Below, piece by piece: positions 10,703-19,805 of a DNA stretch of 26,685 nt. Position 1 is the stretch's first letter. Every line of letters starts with the position of its first letter. Under the pieces are notes generated by a model. It did not search any database. It was not told the DNA's origin and saw only the letters and a program-made list of their open reading frames with translations. The position numbers and the translations under genes were made by a program. Source of the DNA: a virus; the IMG/VR virus record IMGVR_UViG_3300025168_000552, positions 1 to 26,685 of that record; one strand, written 5' to 3'.

Positions 10703-12772
10703 TTAGCCTACCTCTCTTGCTTTAAATTTTAAACTATCCACCGACCTTGTGAGGTCTGTTATCATAAAGTAGTTACTTGCCCCCAAATCCGTATTAAATG
10801 CTTTTAATTCTAAATCTGTAAAGGTTACTATATCACCAATCTCCACACCCCATTTTGTAGGGTTTACAATATCACCACTCACAATGATTTTTATGTCACC
10901 GAAAATATTGAAATAATAATCCGAAAATTCTTGAATGTCATCTGTGCCTGTGTCCGTTTCAATAATAGCATCAAGTTTAATCTCTTTTATATTTTCTTTG
11001 GCTTGTATATTCCACTTATCACGAATGGTAGAACCCCCCCCAGAGAGGTCGGATTTATATTGCAGATATTCACCTGTTGGATGGTGTTTTTGATACCTGA
11101 CCTTATATCGTGTTTCCAATTCTGAAAATGGTGTATGGGATATTTTTACCCCAGACAAATCGCTATCTCCCAAAGTATGGTCAGCACTTGAATAGGAGGT
11201 TTTTACATATATATATTTTGCCCCGCCATCTGGTGTCCAAGTGAAAATAAATGCACCTTCATACTGAATTTTCTCCAGAACTTTTTGGATTGCGGTTGGC
11301 TCTGTTATCCAATATCTGACTTTCCAATCAGCACGGGCAGTATTAAGGTCTGACCACCCCTCTGGGGTTGAGGTTGATAATCCTGCATACCTAATTGTAA
11401 TATCTCGATGTACCTCATTAATCTGGTCACACAAACCACCACCACCCCAAGAATCAGAAAAGCCATTATCATACGAGTATAACCATTCGGGAACTTCTTG
11501 GTCATCCCCCTGCCTATATTCATTTTCCGCATAAATGTCTTTTATGTGGCAGGTCATTTGGCAGTATGCCGAGGCACTTTGTGTAAAAATATGCCTTATG
11601 TAAATCCTGTCTGGTGCATCTGTGGTGGTAGGGAGGGTATAAATTCCATTTGTATCTACCCCCGCCCCGTCACCATGGTCGTGCCTTGTTATTTCAACCC
11701 AAGTTGCATTATCAAGGGAATACTCAAGACGATTCCAATAGGGAGAGAGTAATGCTTGAAAAGATGTCAACCTCCATTTTATATATTTCTTCACATCCAC
11801 CCCCGTCATCTTACCCTCTGGAACAGGGAAGGAGTATTCCGTAACTGCATTAGCATCGGCAACGATGCTTGTTATGGTTTGAATGGAATCTGCATCAGTA
11901 TCATCATCACCATCAAAAGCCTGTGATTCATTTGACCAATTGTTAAAAGATGCTGAACTGCCCTTATCTTCATATTCGTTTGGTCTAAATCCAAACCCTC
12001 TTGTTTGTTGTGGATTAACATTTGAATAGTATGCCCCGCTCAAACCAACACTTGTTGAGGTGGTAGTTTCTATTGGAACAGGACACGACAATCCCTTATC
12101 ATATAAAAATAACTGCCCCTTTCCAGAATCATTTGTTTCCCCTACAAGATAACGATACCCGTATTTGGTTGATTGGAAATATCGACAGGGTTTCATAGTA
12201 AAATCTGGGACAACTTTCTCCCCGTTTGCATAGGTTGGCATAACACCATACGGATGGGTAAAGTTACCATAAGATACAGGAGTTGGAATCCTTGCAGTTG
12301 TGCCATAGGGAGATGAGGGAACCATATTGCTTGGAATTGTTATAAAATCCCAAGGTCTTGCCGATTGAATTTTCAAAGTGCAAGTTTCATGGTCATGTGA
12401 AATGTCAACAAGTCTGCCTGTGTAAATTGTGGCATCAACTCCATTATAATTGCCTTCAAATGATTGATATATAACAACCTCTTGATTTATGTAATTATTA
12501 GTCCCATGTAGTAGTTCAGCACTTAAAAATTTGGAGGGTAAATATTCATTGATGCAGGTGAGAGTTACATCACTCGTTTTAGCAGTTGACTTGGCAAGGT
12601 CAATAGAGGTGCGGATTGATGGTTTATTTTTAATAATAGGATAAAAGTAAACCGCACCTGTAAAATCTGTGGTGGCAATGGGGAAATACCCCCCCGTATT
12701 ATTGAATAATTTAATAGACCATACAGAAAAAGCATTGCCCGTGACAACTTGAGGGGCTAAAGTTAAACTCAC
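10703..12772 (-). CDS. Large distal tail protein (tail-tip / baseplate-like)
   Basis: 689 residues, starting at GTG 12770-12772 overlapping the tape-measure stop (GTGA). The N-terminal region is beta-rich (FSVWSIKLFNNTGGYFPIAT), the middle carries a carbohydrate-type beta segment (NRLEYSLDNATWVEITRHDH), and the C-terminal part resembles the hub-type domain that binds the tape-measure end (KVLEKIQYEGAFIFTWTPDG). Gene order (tape measure, this, last tail protein) matches tail-tip hub proteins. An eight-C homopolymer at 11033-11040 (plus strand) lies in the gene without breaking the frame. Confidence 0.65.
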   Translation of the reverse strand: MSLTLAPQVVTGNAFSVWSIKLFNNTGGYFPIATTDFTGAVYFYPIIKNKPSIRTSIDLAKSTAKTSDVTLTCINEYLPSKFLSAELLHGTNNYINQEVVIYQSFEGNYNGVDATIYTGRLVDISHDHETCTLKIQSARPWDFITIPSNMVPSSPYGTTARIPTPVSYGNFTHPYGVMPTYANGEKVVPDFTMKPCRYFQSTKYGYRYLVGETNDSGKGQLFLYDKGLSCPVPIETTTSTSVGLSGAYYSNVNPQQTRGFGFRPNEYEDKGSSASFNNWSNESQAFDGDDDTDADSIQTITSIVADANAVTEYSFPVPEGKMTGVDVKKYIKWRLTSFQALLSPYWNRLEYSLDNATWVEITRHDHGDGAGVDTNGIYTLPTTTDAPDRIYIRHIFTQSASAYCQMTCHIKDIYAENEYRQGDDQEVPEWLYSYDNGFSDSWGGGGLCDQINEVHRDITIRYAGLSTSTPEGWSDLNTARADWKVRYWITEPTAIQKVLEKIQYEGAFIFTWTPDGGAKYIYVKTSYSSADHTLGDSDLSGVKISHTPFSELETRYKVRYQKHHPTGEYLQYKSDLSGGGSTIRDKWNIQAKENIKEIKLDAIIETDTGTDDIQEFSDYYFNIFGDIKIIVSGDIVNPTKWGVEIGDIVTFTDLELKAFNTDLGASNYFMITDLTRSVDSLKFKAREVG

Positions 12773-14742
12773 GCAAGACCCTCTCGCCTTGCTCTGTCAA
12801 TGGCAGGGACAATCGTGTCAATGATTGTGTCATCAACAAGCGGGGCGGAAATATTTAAGGTAATTCCACCGCCACCACCCTCATTCATAGCAGATAAACT
12901 TTCAACACCTATGGATTCAACTGCTGACTTTCGCATCATAAACTCACCACCCTCGGCATTGATATTTACTCCGCCATTTGCGTGTGAGTTTCCAGAAATA
13001 AATCCACCCGTTGCCATTGTTTGTGATTCAATATTAGCCACATTTGCCATTCCAGAGGCAATCACCCCTGCCATTGCAATAAAGTTCCACGGAGGAGGTG
13101 CAGATGCGAGAGCCTTATTTGCCCCTGCCCAAGTATCAATCACAGCAGTTGATTGTGCCAATCGTTTAGCAACTAAAGCACCTTGCTTGTGTTCTCCTGC
13201 AAGTTTAGAAAGTCCCCCTGTAAGTTGTGACATTGAGGCAAGTTTCTGTGCTGTGGTGGCTTTTTCAACCTCGCCCGTAGTTAGTATTGCCTTCGCTTGG
13301 TCAATATAGGATTGAGTAATCTTGTCAACCCCATCTTTTAATGCTAAATCGAGAGCCATCTGTTCAATCTTTGCCTCATTATCAATTAATCTTTTGGCAA
13401 GAATTTCATCGTAAACAATCTGCAACTCTTGTAAGCCTGTGAGTTCAGCATCGCCACCGCCCTCCTCGTTTCCTTGTTTCTTCAATTCAACCCTTTGAGC
13501 CTCCAACCTGTTTAATTCTGCAACTATTTCTGCGACCTCTGTCAGTCCTTCAAGTTCTTGCTCAAGCACCCCCATCTCTTGTTGAATTAAGGCATATCTG
13601 TCAACCTCCGCCTTAACATTTTCATCAAGTGATTGTTTTAAATTTTTTGATGCCATTGCTGACCTCTCTCTCTGGATTGCCTCCCCCTCAATCGTGTCAA
13701 GATTTAATCCTGCAACATCCATTCCGCTTCTGGCAATCTCAAGTTGCCTCTGCATTGTATTAAATTGTTTTTCCTTTTCAAGCGAACCATTTGCCTCAAT
13801 ATTGCCTTGCTCTACTAATAAATTGCCCCTCTCCTCTTGGATTGCTCGTAATCTCTCCTCTATTTCGACATTGCTTTTTTGGGTTGAGGATGATTTCTCA
13901 AGTTCGCTGTTTAGTTTTCTAATCTCCTTGTCAAGTTGTATATTTTTAAGAACAAGCAAGGACTCGGTTGCAATTCCCAAATCCTCCAATTCCCTTATCG
14001 TGGTCTCGAGGTCTGTTTCTGTTAATTCTGCAAAAAATCTCCCCACCATTTCAGCACCTTGTTTGATATTCCCTGCAAATTCCACAATCATCGGGGAAAT
14101 TATAGTTCCGATTGTTTCGCCCATATCCCCCAGAGCATTGTGCATCTGGGCAACTGAACCCGTCATCGTGTCAGCAGATGCAGATGCTTGTCCTTCAAAT
14201 TTATCGGATATATTGCCAAGCATTGAGTCAAGTCTGGCGGTTGAACCAACTGCACCGACAACCTCAATTCCATATCTTGACAGGGCATTTGTGGATGAGC
14301 CTATTGATTTGGAAACTAAATCTCCTGCACTCTTTAAATCCATACCCGTTCCTTCGGCAAGGTCAAGGGTTGCTTTGGTTAAGCTTCTAATCGCATCCTC
14401 ATCTTTATTAAAAGCAGAGATGATTGTCATCACACCCATCACAGCCTCATCACCAAATCGAGTAGTCTGTTGTAATTGTCTTGCGTATGCTTTTAATCCC
14501 GTAGTATTGCCCCTAAATGCTGTTGCCAATTTCTTTTCAGCGAGTTCCTGTTCCCCTGCTAATTTAATAACTGCCTTCAATCCAGAAACAAGTCCTTGAG
14601 CAGAAAAATAAGCCAGAGCAACCCCACCGACTGACTTGGCAAGTGATTTCATTCCACCGCCAAGTTTCTTCGTCTGTCCTTCGGCTTTTTTAAAGCCTTT
14701 CGTCTCTGCCTGTATGGTGTATTTATTGGTCTTACTTGCCAT
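12769..14742 (-). CDS. Tail tape measure protein
   Basis: 657 residues. Residues 1-120 form the typical start (YTIQAETKGFKKAEGQTKKL, then MKSLAKSVGGVALAYFSAQG). A long coiled-coil section (about 260-470, rich in Glu, Lys and Leu) follows, then a small-residue hydrophobic region (ASAPPPWNFIAMAGVIASGM) and a glycine-rich end. The tape measure sets tail length; this size predicts a short to medium tail, near 100 nm by the usual 0.15 nm per residue. It follows the frameshifting chaperone, the canonical order. The start overlaps the end of the frameshift product. Confidence 0.92.
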   Translation of the reverse strand: MASKTNKYTIQAETKGFKKAEGQTKKLGGGMKSLAKSVGGVALAYFSAQGLVSGLKAVIKLAGEQELAEKKLATAFRGNTTGLKAYARQLQQTTRFGDEAVMGVMTIISAFNKDEDAIRSLTKATLDLAEGTGMDLKSAGDLVSKSIGSSTNALSRYGIEVVGAVGSTARLDSMLGNISDKFEGQASASADTMTGSVAQMHNALGDMGETIGTIISPMIVEFAGNIKQGAEMVGRFFAELTETDLETTIRELEDLGIATESLLVLKNIQLDKEIRKLNSELEKSSSTQKSNVEIEERLRAIQEERGNLLVEQGNIEANGSLEKEKQFNTMQRQLEIARSGMDVAGLNLDTIEGEAIQRERSAMASKNLKQSLDENVKAEVDRYALIQQEMGVLEQELEGLTEVAEIVAELNRLEAQRVELKKQGNEEGGGDAELTGLQELQIVYDEILAKRLIDNEAKIEQMALDLALKDGVDKITQSYIDQAKAILTTGEVEKATTAQKLASMSQLTGGLSKLAGEHKQGALVAKRLAQSTAVIDTWAGANKALASAPPPWNFIAMAGVIASGMANVANIESQTMATGGFISGNSHANGGVNINAEGGEFMMRKSAVESIGVESLSAMNEGGGGGITLNISAPLVDDTIIDTIVPAIDRARREGLA

Positions 14743-15151
14743 TATTTTGCTGTTCCTTTATTTGTTGATTTTGGATGAGGGTAAGTTCATCCCTAATAAT
14801 CACCCATTTATCAATGTAGTCCGCAGGGGTGTCTTGTATTGTGGCGAAAGGAGGTGTGTTGCTCTCTTTTGAGTATAAGTATGACCGAATCATCGCTTGG
14901 CTCTCCGTGTCAACTAAATCCGAGTTATTCGCAAAATATAAACTCTCATAAAAAACCGCTTCTCCCAATACTTTCCCGAAACCCTCCTGCTCTGACTGAT
15001 AGGCAACGATTAAAAGTTCATCCAACACATCACCCTTGTCCTTAAATTCTTTTACTCCCGAAGAACATTTTGCTCTATATGGAAACTTGAACCTGTCCTC
15101 CTCACATCCTCTCGCTGACAGGTGGCAATTTAGTCGGAGGATGAGGTCTTT
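14732..15151 (-). CDS. Tail assembly chaperone, frameshift extension (T part)
   Basis: This frame has no start of its own at the right place and begins within the -1 reading of the slippery A-run: KKDLILRLNCHLSARGCEED, then RFKFPYRAKCSSGVKEF. It continues to GKVLGEAVFYESLYFANNSD and ends by overlapping the tape-measure start. Fused to the upstream frame it gives about 227 residues. The upstream reading stops at 15130-15132. A long product made at low frequency is the standard chaperone arrangement (lambda gpG-GT), and it helps the tape measure recruit tail tube subunits. Confidence 0.85.
   Translation of the reverse strand, partial: KDLILRLNCHLSARGCEEDRFKFPYRAKCSSGVKEFKDKGDVLDELLIVAYQSEQEGFGKVLGEAVFYESLYFANNSDLVDTESQAMIRSYLYSKESNTPPFATIQDTPADYIDKWVIIRDELTLIQNQQIKEQQNNGK
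15105..15143 (-). other. Stem-loop downstream of the frameshift site
   Basis: CATCCTC at 15137-15143 (minus) pairs with GAGGATG at 15105-15111 (minus), with CTC/GAG continuing below. It starts a few bases after the slippery run, the right place to pause the ribosome. Confidence 0.55.
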
Positions 15152-15414
15152 TTTTTTGCGTTATTCTTTTCCTTGACTATCGCATTGAATAGTTGCATCA
15201 GTTCAGCATCTGCAAACTTGTTCAACTCATCATCTGGGTAGTCAGTACAGACCCGACAAACATTTATAATTCTGGAAAAATAATTTTTCGCAGGGTTGAC
15301 TTGAAAGTCCATCATCAAATCTAAAAATTTACCCCTATCTGTGAGGTTTAACTCTTTGACCTCCACCTCCCTGCTTGATATTACTTTTTCTCCGTCTTTT
15401 ACCTCTATTAACAT
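15130..15414 (-). CDS. Tail assembly chaperone, short form (G part)
   Basis: 94 residues (MLIEVKDGEKVISSREVEVK, then LTDRGKFLDLMMDFQVNP), starting after GAGGGAGAGGT. It ends KKKTSSSD when translation stays in frame. The C-terminal A-run AAAAAAAAA at 15149-15157 (minus strand) is the slippery site for -1 shifting into the T part. It sits between the tail tube and tape-measure genes as expected. Confidence 0.85.
   Translation of the reverse strand: MLIEVKDGEKVISSREVEVKELNLTDRGKFLDLMMDFQVNPAKNYFSRIINVCRVCTDYPDDELNKFADAELMQLFNAIVKEKNNAKKKTSSSD
15149..15157 (-). promoter_or_regulatory. Programmed -1 frameshift slippery site
   Basis: Nine A in a row, read GCA AAA AAA AAG in the zero frame and CGC AAA AAA AAA GAC after a -1 shift. 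A-AAA-AAA-type runs are efficient slippery sites in bacteria. The -1 frame is open for 139 codons; the zero frame stops eight codons later. Confidence 0.85.
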
Positions 15415-15432
15415 ACCTCTCCCTCTATTTAA

Positions 15433-16467
15433 TTACATAGACATTCCACAATATGCGGTGGCACTTTCAACATCTCCCATCCCTTTCAGCGTTATTGTGT
15501 TTCGCAATTCGGGATTGCCTGTATCCACACCCCCCTCCGTTACTTTACCATAACAAAAAACATTCCAATCATTCCCACCTGTGTTCCCATACATATCTAT
15601 GTATATATATGTAGAATCGTATAAAAGTGATTTTAGATTTGTAAAATTGGCATCTCTCTTATATGTGCAATTCATTGATACATCCCATTGTCCAACCATT
15701 GTATAACCAATGGGGCTGAAATCAGTAGCATTAACATAACCTATCCTTTGCACATCACGAGCCATCGACAATGAATATGAGTATGGATGTATTTGATACC
15801 CTGCATCACTTGAATGAATATCTGTTGCAGTAGTCCAATCACTAAAATTGGGGGAACCCTCACCCGTGAGATTGACCGCAGTATTGTGTGGGGCTTCACC
15901 ATCGCTCATATTGTCACCATATTCTGGATTGTATCCTGTCACAAAGGTCATATTAGCAACAGGTTTCCCACTCTCTGAATCAATGGCATGGGTGAGTTCT
16001 AAAGAGGTGCAGACACATCCCTTAAAATACATATCGGAATTTTCATCAGTCGAGGCAGTATTTTCCGAGAATCCTGCCCCTTGGATATAGATATTTTGTG
16101 TATCGGTGGCAGTTGCCCCATTTATCCAATTCGGAGGTCTGTAATTTCCGATTAAATTATTAACCCCGTCTCCATCCTCATAGGCATAAAGACACATTAG
16201 ATCCATAATAGTGGGAGATGCTAAAACAGAAAAGGAAATCTCATACATTTTATTAGTTCTATTGTGAAAAGCACCAGATTTACTCATAGTATGTGTTCCC
16301 AAAATGGGAGATGCTTCTTCAAGTGGTGCAGTTATATCTAAAATGGTGGGAGGTGACAGAATTGGGAGTACATAGAAGGTTGAACAAGTTGTTCCCCCTG
16401 TGGTCGTTGCTGTCCCGATTGATAATTTTAAATCTTGTGTACTTCTTACTGCCGTATCGACTGCCAT
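15433..16467 (-). CDS. Major tail (tube) protein paralogue 2
   Basis: 344 residues, starting after AAGGAGAAGGT. Beta-rich, with conserved segments shared with the preceding gene: SLSMARDVQRIGYVNATDFS, GNPELRNTITLKGMGD and CTSLELTHAIDSESGKPVAN. The position between the other tail protein and the chaperone fits a tail tube or tube-decoration subunit. A segment at 15494-15525 is nearly identical in DNA to 16760-16791 (30 of 32), so the two genes arose by duplication or exchange sequence. It lacks the C-terminal domain of the first copy. Confidence 0.75.
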   Translation of the reverse strand: MAVDTAVRSTQDLKLSIGTATTTGGTTCSTFYVLPILSPPTILDITAPLEEASPILGTHTMSKSGAFHNRTNKMYEISFSVLASPTIMDLMCLYAYEDGDGVNNLIGNYRPPNWINGATATDTQNIYIQGAGFSENTASTDENSDMYFKGCVCTSLELTHAIDSESGKPVANMTFVTGYNPEYGDNMSDGEAPHNTAVNLTGEGSPNFSDWTTATDIHSSDAGYQIHPYSYSLSMARDVQRIGYVNATDFSPIGYTMVGQWDVSMNCTYKRDANFTNLKSLLYDSTYIYIDMYGNTGGNDWNVFCYGKVTEGGVDTGNPELRNTITLKGMGDVESATAYCGMSM

Positions 16468-16476
16468 ACCTTCTCC

Positions 16477-17757
16477 TTATGCGTTTAAATTAATTGAAAC
16501 AATCTGTTTTGAAAAAGTCTCCAACAGCCAGACTCCTGTTTCTGTACTCGTTGACCAACTATTCAAGACCTCGAAAGTATCTTGATTGACACTCTGAATA
16601 TAATAAGAACCATCCAAAGAGGTGCTTGAATTTATTGTGACATATTGCCCTTCGCTTAATCCATGTCCCACAGATGTCACTTTTGTATATCCTCCACCAC
16701 CATCTGCTGTTGATGTGAATGAATCCGTTAGCAATAAATTTCCTGCCCCTTGAAATGAAATTGTGTTTCGCAATTCGGGACTACCTGTATCATTAGACAC
16801 AGCAGAAACCAATCCGTTCAACCAGACAGCATAATTTCCCGAACTTTTTAGATAAAACCCACTCATTTGATTATTGGTATAGTATGGTTCAATATTAGCC
16901 TGATTCGATGACGACCTGACAATCACATCTCCACTTACTGAATACGGGCTAAAATTATAGGCGAGGGGTTTTTTGTCAGCATCTTGGGTGTAGCCTACCC
17001 GATTCACATCCCTACTTATTTCAATATTATACCCATAGGCTCTCGCATCATAATTACTACTCCCATGTGTTTCCCCTTGAAATTTACCAACCATAGCACT
17101 CAAATCTGTAAAATGTACCCCAGAATTTCCCCGATTGTCAACCATTGTCGTAAGTAGGTCGTCGGTGAAATTATTAGTGTAACCCTTTTTATATCCTGTA
17201 ACGAATACGATAGTCATTTTTGCCAAACCACCATTATCCATGGAGTGAGACAATGATGCCGATTTACATACACAGCCAGAATAGACTAAATCCTTACTGA
17301 CAGATGTTTCCTCATCAAAGGTGTTTGTTCCCTCAAAATTAGCCCCCCTTATTACGATGACAGATGTGGGATGTTCGGCATAGGTATTTACTGCCCCGTC
17401 CCTTATCTCGACAGGATGCAATCCCGACACTAATGAGACAGGCTCTGTATTTGTTTTAAATAGACCTCCAAGCAATGAGGTCTGCAAAGAATATTCAGTA
17501 CCAAGAACTTCAAGGGTGATTTCCCACATAGGATTGTCAGTTCGGTGCTTCATTTGATTATGGTTCGGGGTATATAATCCAACTTGATTTGCCCCTGTAT
17601 CCAAAGCAACTTGATTAACATTAATGGTTGGCGGTGCTGTTATGGGAAGATTATACCAACTCGCAGATGCGTGTTTTGTCCCACTCCCAACGGATGCCTC
17701 TGTCGTGATTGCCACTTGTAACCTGTCTATTGCTTGAAAATTTTGCCCAATCGCCAT
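16477..17757 (-). CDS. Major tail (tube) protein paralogue 1
   Basis: 426 residues, start TAATG-coupled to the upstream gene with GAAGGAGATG. Shared core segments with the next gene are YNIEISRDVNRVGYTQDADK, TGSPELRNTISFQGAGN and SASLSHSMDNGGLAKMTIVF. Extra C-terminal 80 residues hold a small beta domain, GHGLSEGQYVTINSSTSLDG then YYIQSVNQDTFEVL, a type often appended to phage tail and head-decoration proteins. Which of the two paralogues forms the tube and which decorates or caps it cannot be told from sequence. Confidence 0.75.
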   Translation of the reverse strand: MAIGQNFQAIDRLQVAITTEASVGSGTKHASASWYNLPITAPPTINVNQVALDTGANQVGLYTPNHNQMKHRTDNPMWEITLEVLGTEYSLQTSLLGGLFKTNTEPVSLVSGLHPVEIRDGAVNTYAEHPTSVIVIRGANFEGTNTFDEETSVSKDLVYSGCVCKSASLSHSMDNGGLAKMTIVFVTGYKKGYTNNFTDDLLTTMVDNRGNSGVHFTDLSAMVGKFQGETHGSSNYDARAYGYNIEISRDVNRVGYTQDADKKPLAYNFSPYSVSGDVIVRSSSNQANIEPYYTNNQMSGFYLKSSGNYAVWLNGLVSAVSNDTGSPELRNTISFQGAGNLLLTDSFTSTADGGGGYTKVTSVGHGLSEGQYVTINSSTSLDGSYYIQSVNQDTFEVLNSWSTSTETGVWLLETFSKQIVSINLNA

Positions 17758-18119
17758 TATTCATCTCCTTCATCTGATGCAGAGCATTTGGCAAGTAAAT
17801 CAGCCTTCGTGTCACCGCTATTATAGTCAATAGAATTTGCATCCATGTAAACCTTTAGTTCGTCTTTTGTCCATTCGTCAGAAGGTTCGGCACTCTTTTC
17901 TGGAGGTGCTTCTGGTTCGGGAGGTGATTCTTTTACAGGCTCATCACAAGCCTCAAGATGTTCGATGAAATCCTTACCCATCAATCGAGGTGTGGTTTGT
18001 AATTTTATCACATCCCCATTTAGCAGGGCTTTATGTTTCCGAGGCGAAACCATCTTGTAAGACTCCTCCCCCTCTGGGATATTCTTATATGATTCTTTTG
18101 CCTTATACCAACCTCTCAT
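17757..18119 (-). CDS. Protein with a C-terminal HeH/LEM-type domain
   Basis: 120 residues starting after AAGGAGA. The N-terminal 65 residues are basic; residues 60-80 are a Pro/Glu linker (KESPPEPEAPPEKSAEPSDE). The end, EWTKDELKVYMDANSIDYNS then GDTKADLLAKC, matches the short helix-extended-helix (HeH/LEM) fold common in small phage structural proteins. It sits between the tail terminator and the tail tube genes and may mediate a connector or neck contact. Confidence 0.65.
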   Translation of the reverse strand: MRGWYKAKESYKNIPEGEESYKMVSPRKHKALLNGDVIKLQTTPRLMGKDFIEHLEACDEPVKESPPEPEAPPEKSAEPSDEWTKDELKVYMDANSIDYNSGDTKADLLAKCSASDEGDE

Positions 18120-18132
18120 TTATTTCTCCTTT

Positions 18133-18552
18133 TTAAACTGCATCGTGATTTTCCATAGTTAAATTAATTTGCGTGACACTAAAATTTTCTCTATCTGTCT
18201 CCATATCATATTCGATAGACGGAATATGGAGGTCATACCAATACCCAGAAATGCTCTGGTTGTCATTTAACATTGCCTTGAGCCTGTCAACCCTGTTTCT
18301 TACATATTCAGTCCGCAAGATTGAATCTTTATCCTCATAATAATGGAATAATTCCACAGAATAAGACCGCCTTTCAAACATATTTGTTGTAAGCACATCG
18401 TCAGAACTTGCAAGGTGGATTCTGATTGATTCATCCCCTGCCTGTTCAACCCATTCAGAACTGATATATATATTGGGAAATTCATTATTTAAAACTTTAA
18501 AAAGTTTCTCCTCAATCTTTGGGTAAGCGACTTTTGTATATGCTACCGCCAT
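18133..18552 (-). CDS. Tail terminator / minor tail protein
   Basis: 139 residues, mixed alpha/beta (YPKIEEKLFKVLNNEFPNIY, then ESIRIHLASSDDVLTTNMFE, then EYVRNRVDRLKAMLNDNQSI). Size, fold pattern and place before the tail tube genes fit tail terminator proteins that cap the tube and join it to the head. It overlaps the adaptor gene at its start. Identity is inferred from position. Confidence 0.6.
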   Translation of the reverse strand: MAVAYTKVAYPKIEEKLFKVLNNEFPNIYISSEWVEQAGDESIRIHLASSDDVLTTNMFERRSYSVELFHYYEDKDSILRTEYVRNRVDRLKAMLNDNQSISGYWYDLHIPSIEYDMETDRENFSVTQINLTMENHDAV

Positions 18553-19511
18553 AATTCAATACTCCCAGAACTTGCATTGGTTGGCTCGTCATTTCTCACC
18601 TCAATATACCAAGTATCCCCATCGGTTGCAGAGTTGCCCTCAAATCTCCCATACATACCGCCCATTGATTGCATCTGCCCCGTAATAATTTGCTCTGAAC
18701 CTTCCGTGCCATATAATTTGTTAGAATTGGATGACCATACTTTAAATTTGGAGACTCCGTAAATACCTGTCAAGGTACATTCAATCTTCAGCCTCTCATA
18801 TCGCTGTCCGCCCCAATCTCCAGAGAGTTCGGAAAGTTCCATTGTCCCCGAAACTGCACCCCGAATAATTCTGCCTTTAACATCAACCGCCTCCCTCTCA
18901 TTAGCAAGTTGAATAGAGCCATCATTGATTCTGTCAGCAATTCCCGTTTTATCTACATTCGTTACCTGCTCATATAATCTATCAGCAAGGTCGAAATCAC
19001 CCTCCGCATTAGCCATATTAGAGTAAGCCAACAAACACTCCGCCCGTTTGATAAAGTGGTCGTATTCGGGCAATTCTGTCCCTTCTACATCATTATAGAT
19101 AAAGGTCTTTGGGATGGGAGTCACAATGGATGTGATTAAGCTGTTCAGCATCATGGATGCGTTTACTAATTGTTGAATAACAAAGGTGTCTTTATCCTCG
19201 CCAATCTCAATCACCTCGTCATCATTCGGGTCATCGGATGCAGTTGCTGTAAAAATTGTAAGGGTATCATCCGCAGAATCGTAATACCATTCCCTCGCTG
19301 AATTAACTGCCCCCGCATTAATTACCTTAATCCCTTCAACTCCGTCAAAATACACCTGTGAAACCGATGTGCCAACTGAATCCATTGACCATTTATCGGT
19401 GGAAATATTTACAAAATTTTTAAGATGCACCCTTCCCAGATATTTCCCGTAATCTGGTGCAACACTTCTGAAGAAACTCTGGTCGCTATATTTAAAATCC
19501 GTGACTGCCAT
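18543..19511 (-). CDS. Head-tail connector / adaptor-like protein
   Basis: 322 residues. The N-terminal part is beta-rich (VYFDGVEGIKVINAGAVNSA). Residues about 105-200 form a helical bundle (DTFVIQQLVNASMMLNSLIT, then LAYSNMANAEGDFDLADRLY) like the core of head-tail adaptor proteins. The C-terminal third is a beta domain (CTLTGIYGVSKFKVWSSNSN). It lies before the terminator gene. The combination is larger than a typical adaptor, so an extra decoration domain is probable. Start at TAAATG after GGAG. Confidence 0.6.
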   Translation of the reverse strand: MAVTDFKYSDQSFFRSVAPDYGKYLGRVHLKNFVNISTDKWSMDSVGTSVSQVYFDGVEGIKVINAGAVNSAREWYYDSADDTLTIFTATASDDPNDDEVIEIGEDKDTFVIQQLVNASMMLNSLITSIVTPIPKTFIYNDVEGTELPEYDHFIKRAECLLAYSNMANAEGDFDLADRLYEQVTNVDKTGIADRINDGSIQLANEREAVDVKGRIIRGAVSGTMELSELSGDWGGQRYERLKIECTLTGIYGVSKFKVWSSNSNKLYGTEGSEQIITGQMQSMGGMYGRFEGNSATDGDTWYIEVRNDEPTNASSGSIELWR

Positions 19512-19661
19512 TTATAACTCCTTCAAAAAGACTTTTGCCTTTGCCCATACCTTGTCATCTGTCTCTGACCGAGTCGATTGAACATAAGTATCACCAACTT
19601 TGATGAGTATATCTTTTAACTTGAATCGTTTTGCCAACTTTTTAATTACCATTTTTAACAT
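19512..19661 (-). CDS. Hypothetical small basic protein
   Basis: 49 residues (MLKMVIKKLAKRFKLKDILI then KVGDTYVQSTRSETDDKVWA). A lysine-rich amphipathic helix starts it. The ATG overlaps the upstream stop (TAGATG). Size and place in a run of tiny genes between the phosphoesterase and the adaptor suggest a structural accessory or lysis protein; no family is known to me. Confidence 0.6.
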   Translation of the reverse strand: MLKMVIKKLAKRFKLKDILIKVGDTYVQSTRSETDDKVWAKAKVFLKEL

Positions 19662-19805
19662 CTATTTCCCCACCACCTTAAATATTGTTTTCTTGATTGA
19701 TGTCCATATCAAATCGTCCCATTCCGAGGGTGATAATGCCACTACTTTATCAATGGCAAGTATGCCGATTAATATATATTCCCAATTCTGAATAATTAAT
19801 TCCAT
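19662..19805 (-). CDS. Hypothetical small membrane-associated protein
   Basis: 47 residues (MELIIQNWEYILIGILAIDK then VVALSPSEWDDLIWTSIKKT). A hydrophobic first half, then an amphipathic part. Short proteins of the form 'NWEYILxGxxxxDKxVAxSP' recur beside lysis or connector genes in small phages. It could help a holin. The ATG directly follows the upstream stop. Confidence 0.6.
   Translation of the reverse strand: MELIIQNWEYILIGILAIDKVVALSPSEWDDLIWTSIKKTIFKVVGK

Noticed and set aside
11033-11040. Eight-C run in the tail-tip gene as a phase-variation switch
   Set aside because: The frame is intact and continuous through it, and there is no sign of an alternative frame being used.
13694-14599. 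301-residue plus-strand open frame inside the tape-measure gene
   Set aside because: It is the antisense of a strongly coding minus-strand gene, with Ser-rich low-complexity translation and no ribosome site. Same for the other plus-strand frames.
15040-15070. A second CUUCGG-capped bypass element in the tail chaperone
   Set aside because: TTCTTCGGGAG occurs on the minus strand but has no complementary arms, and the frame is continuous there.
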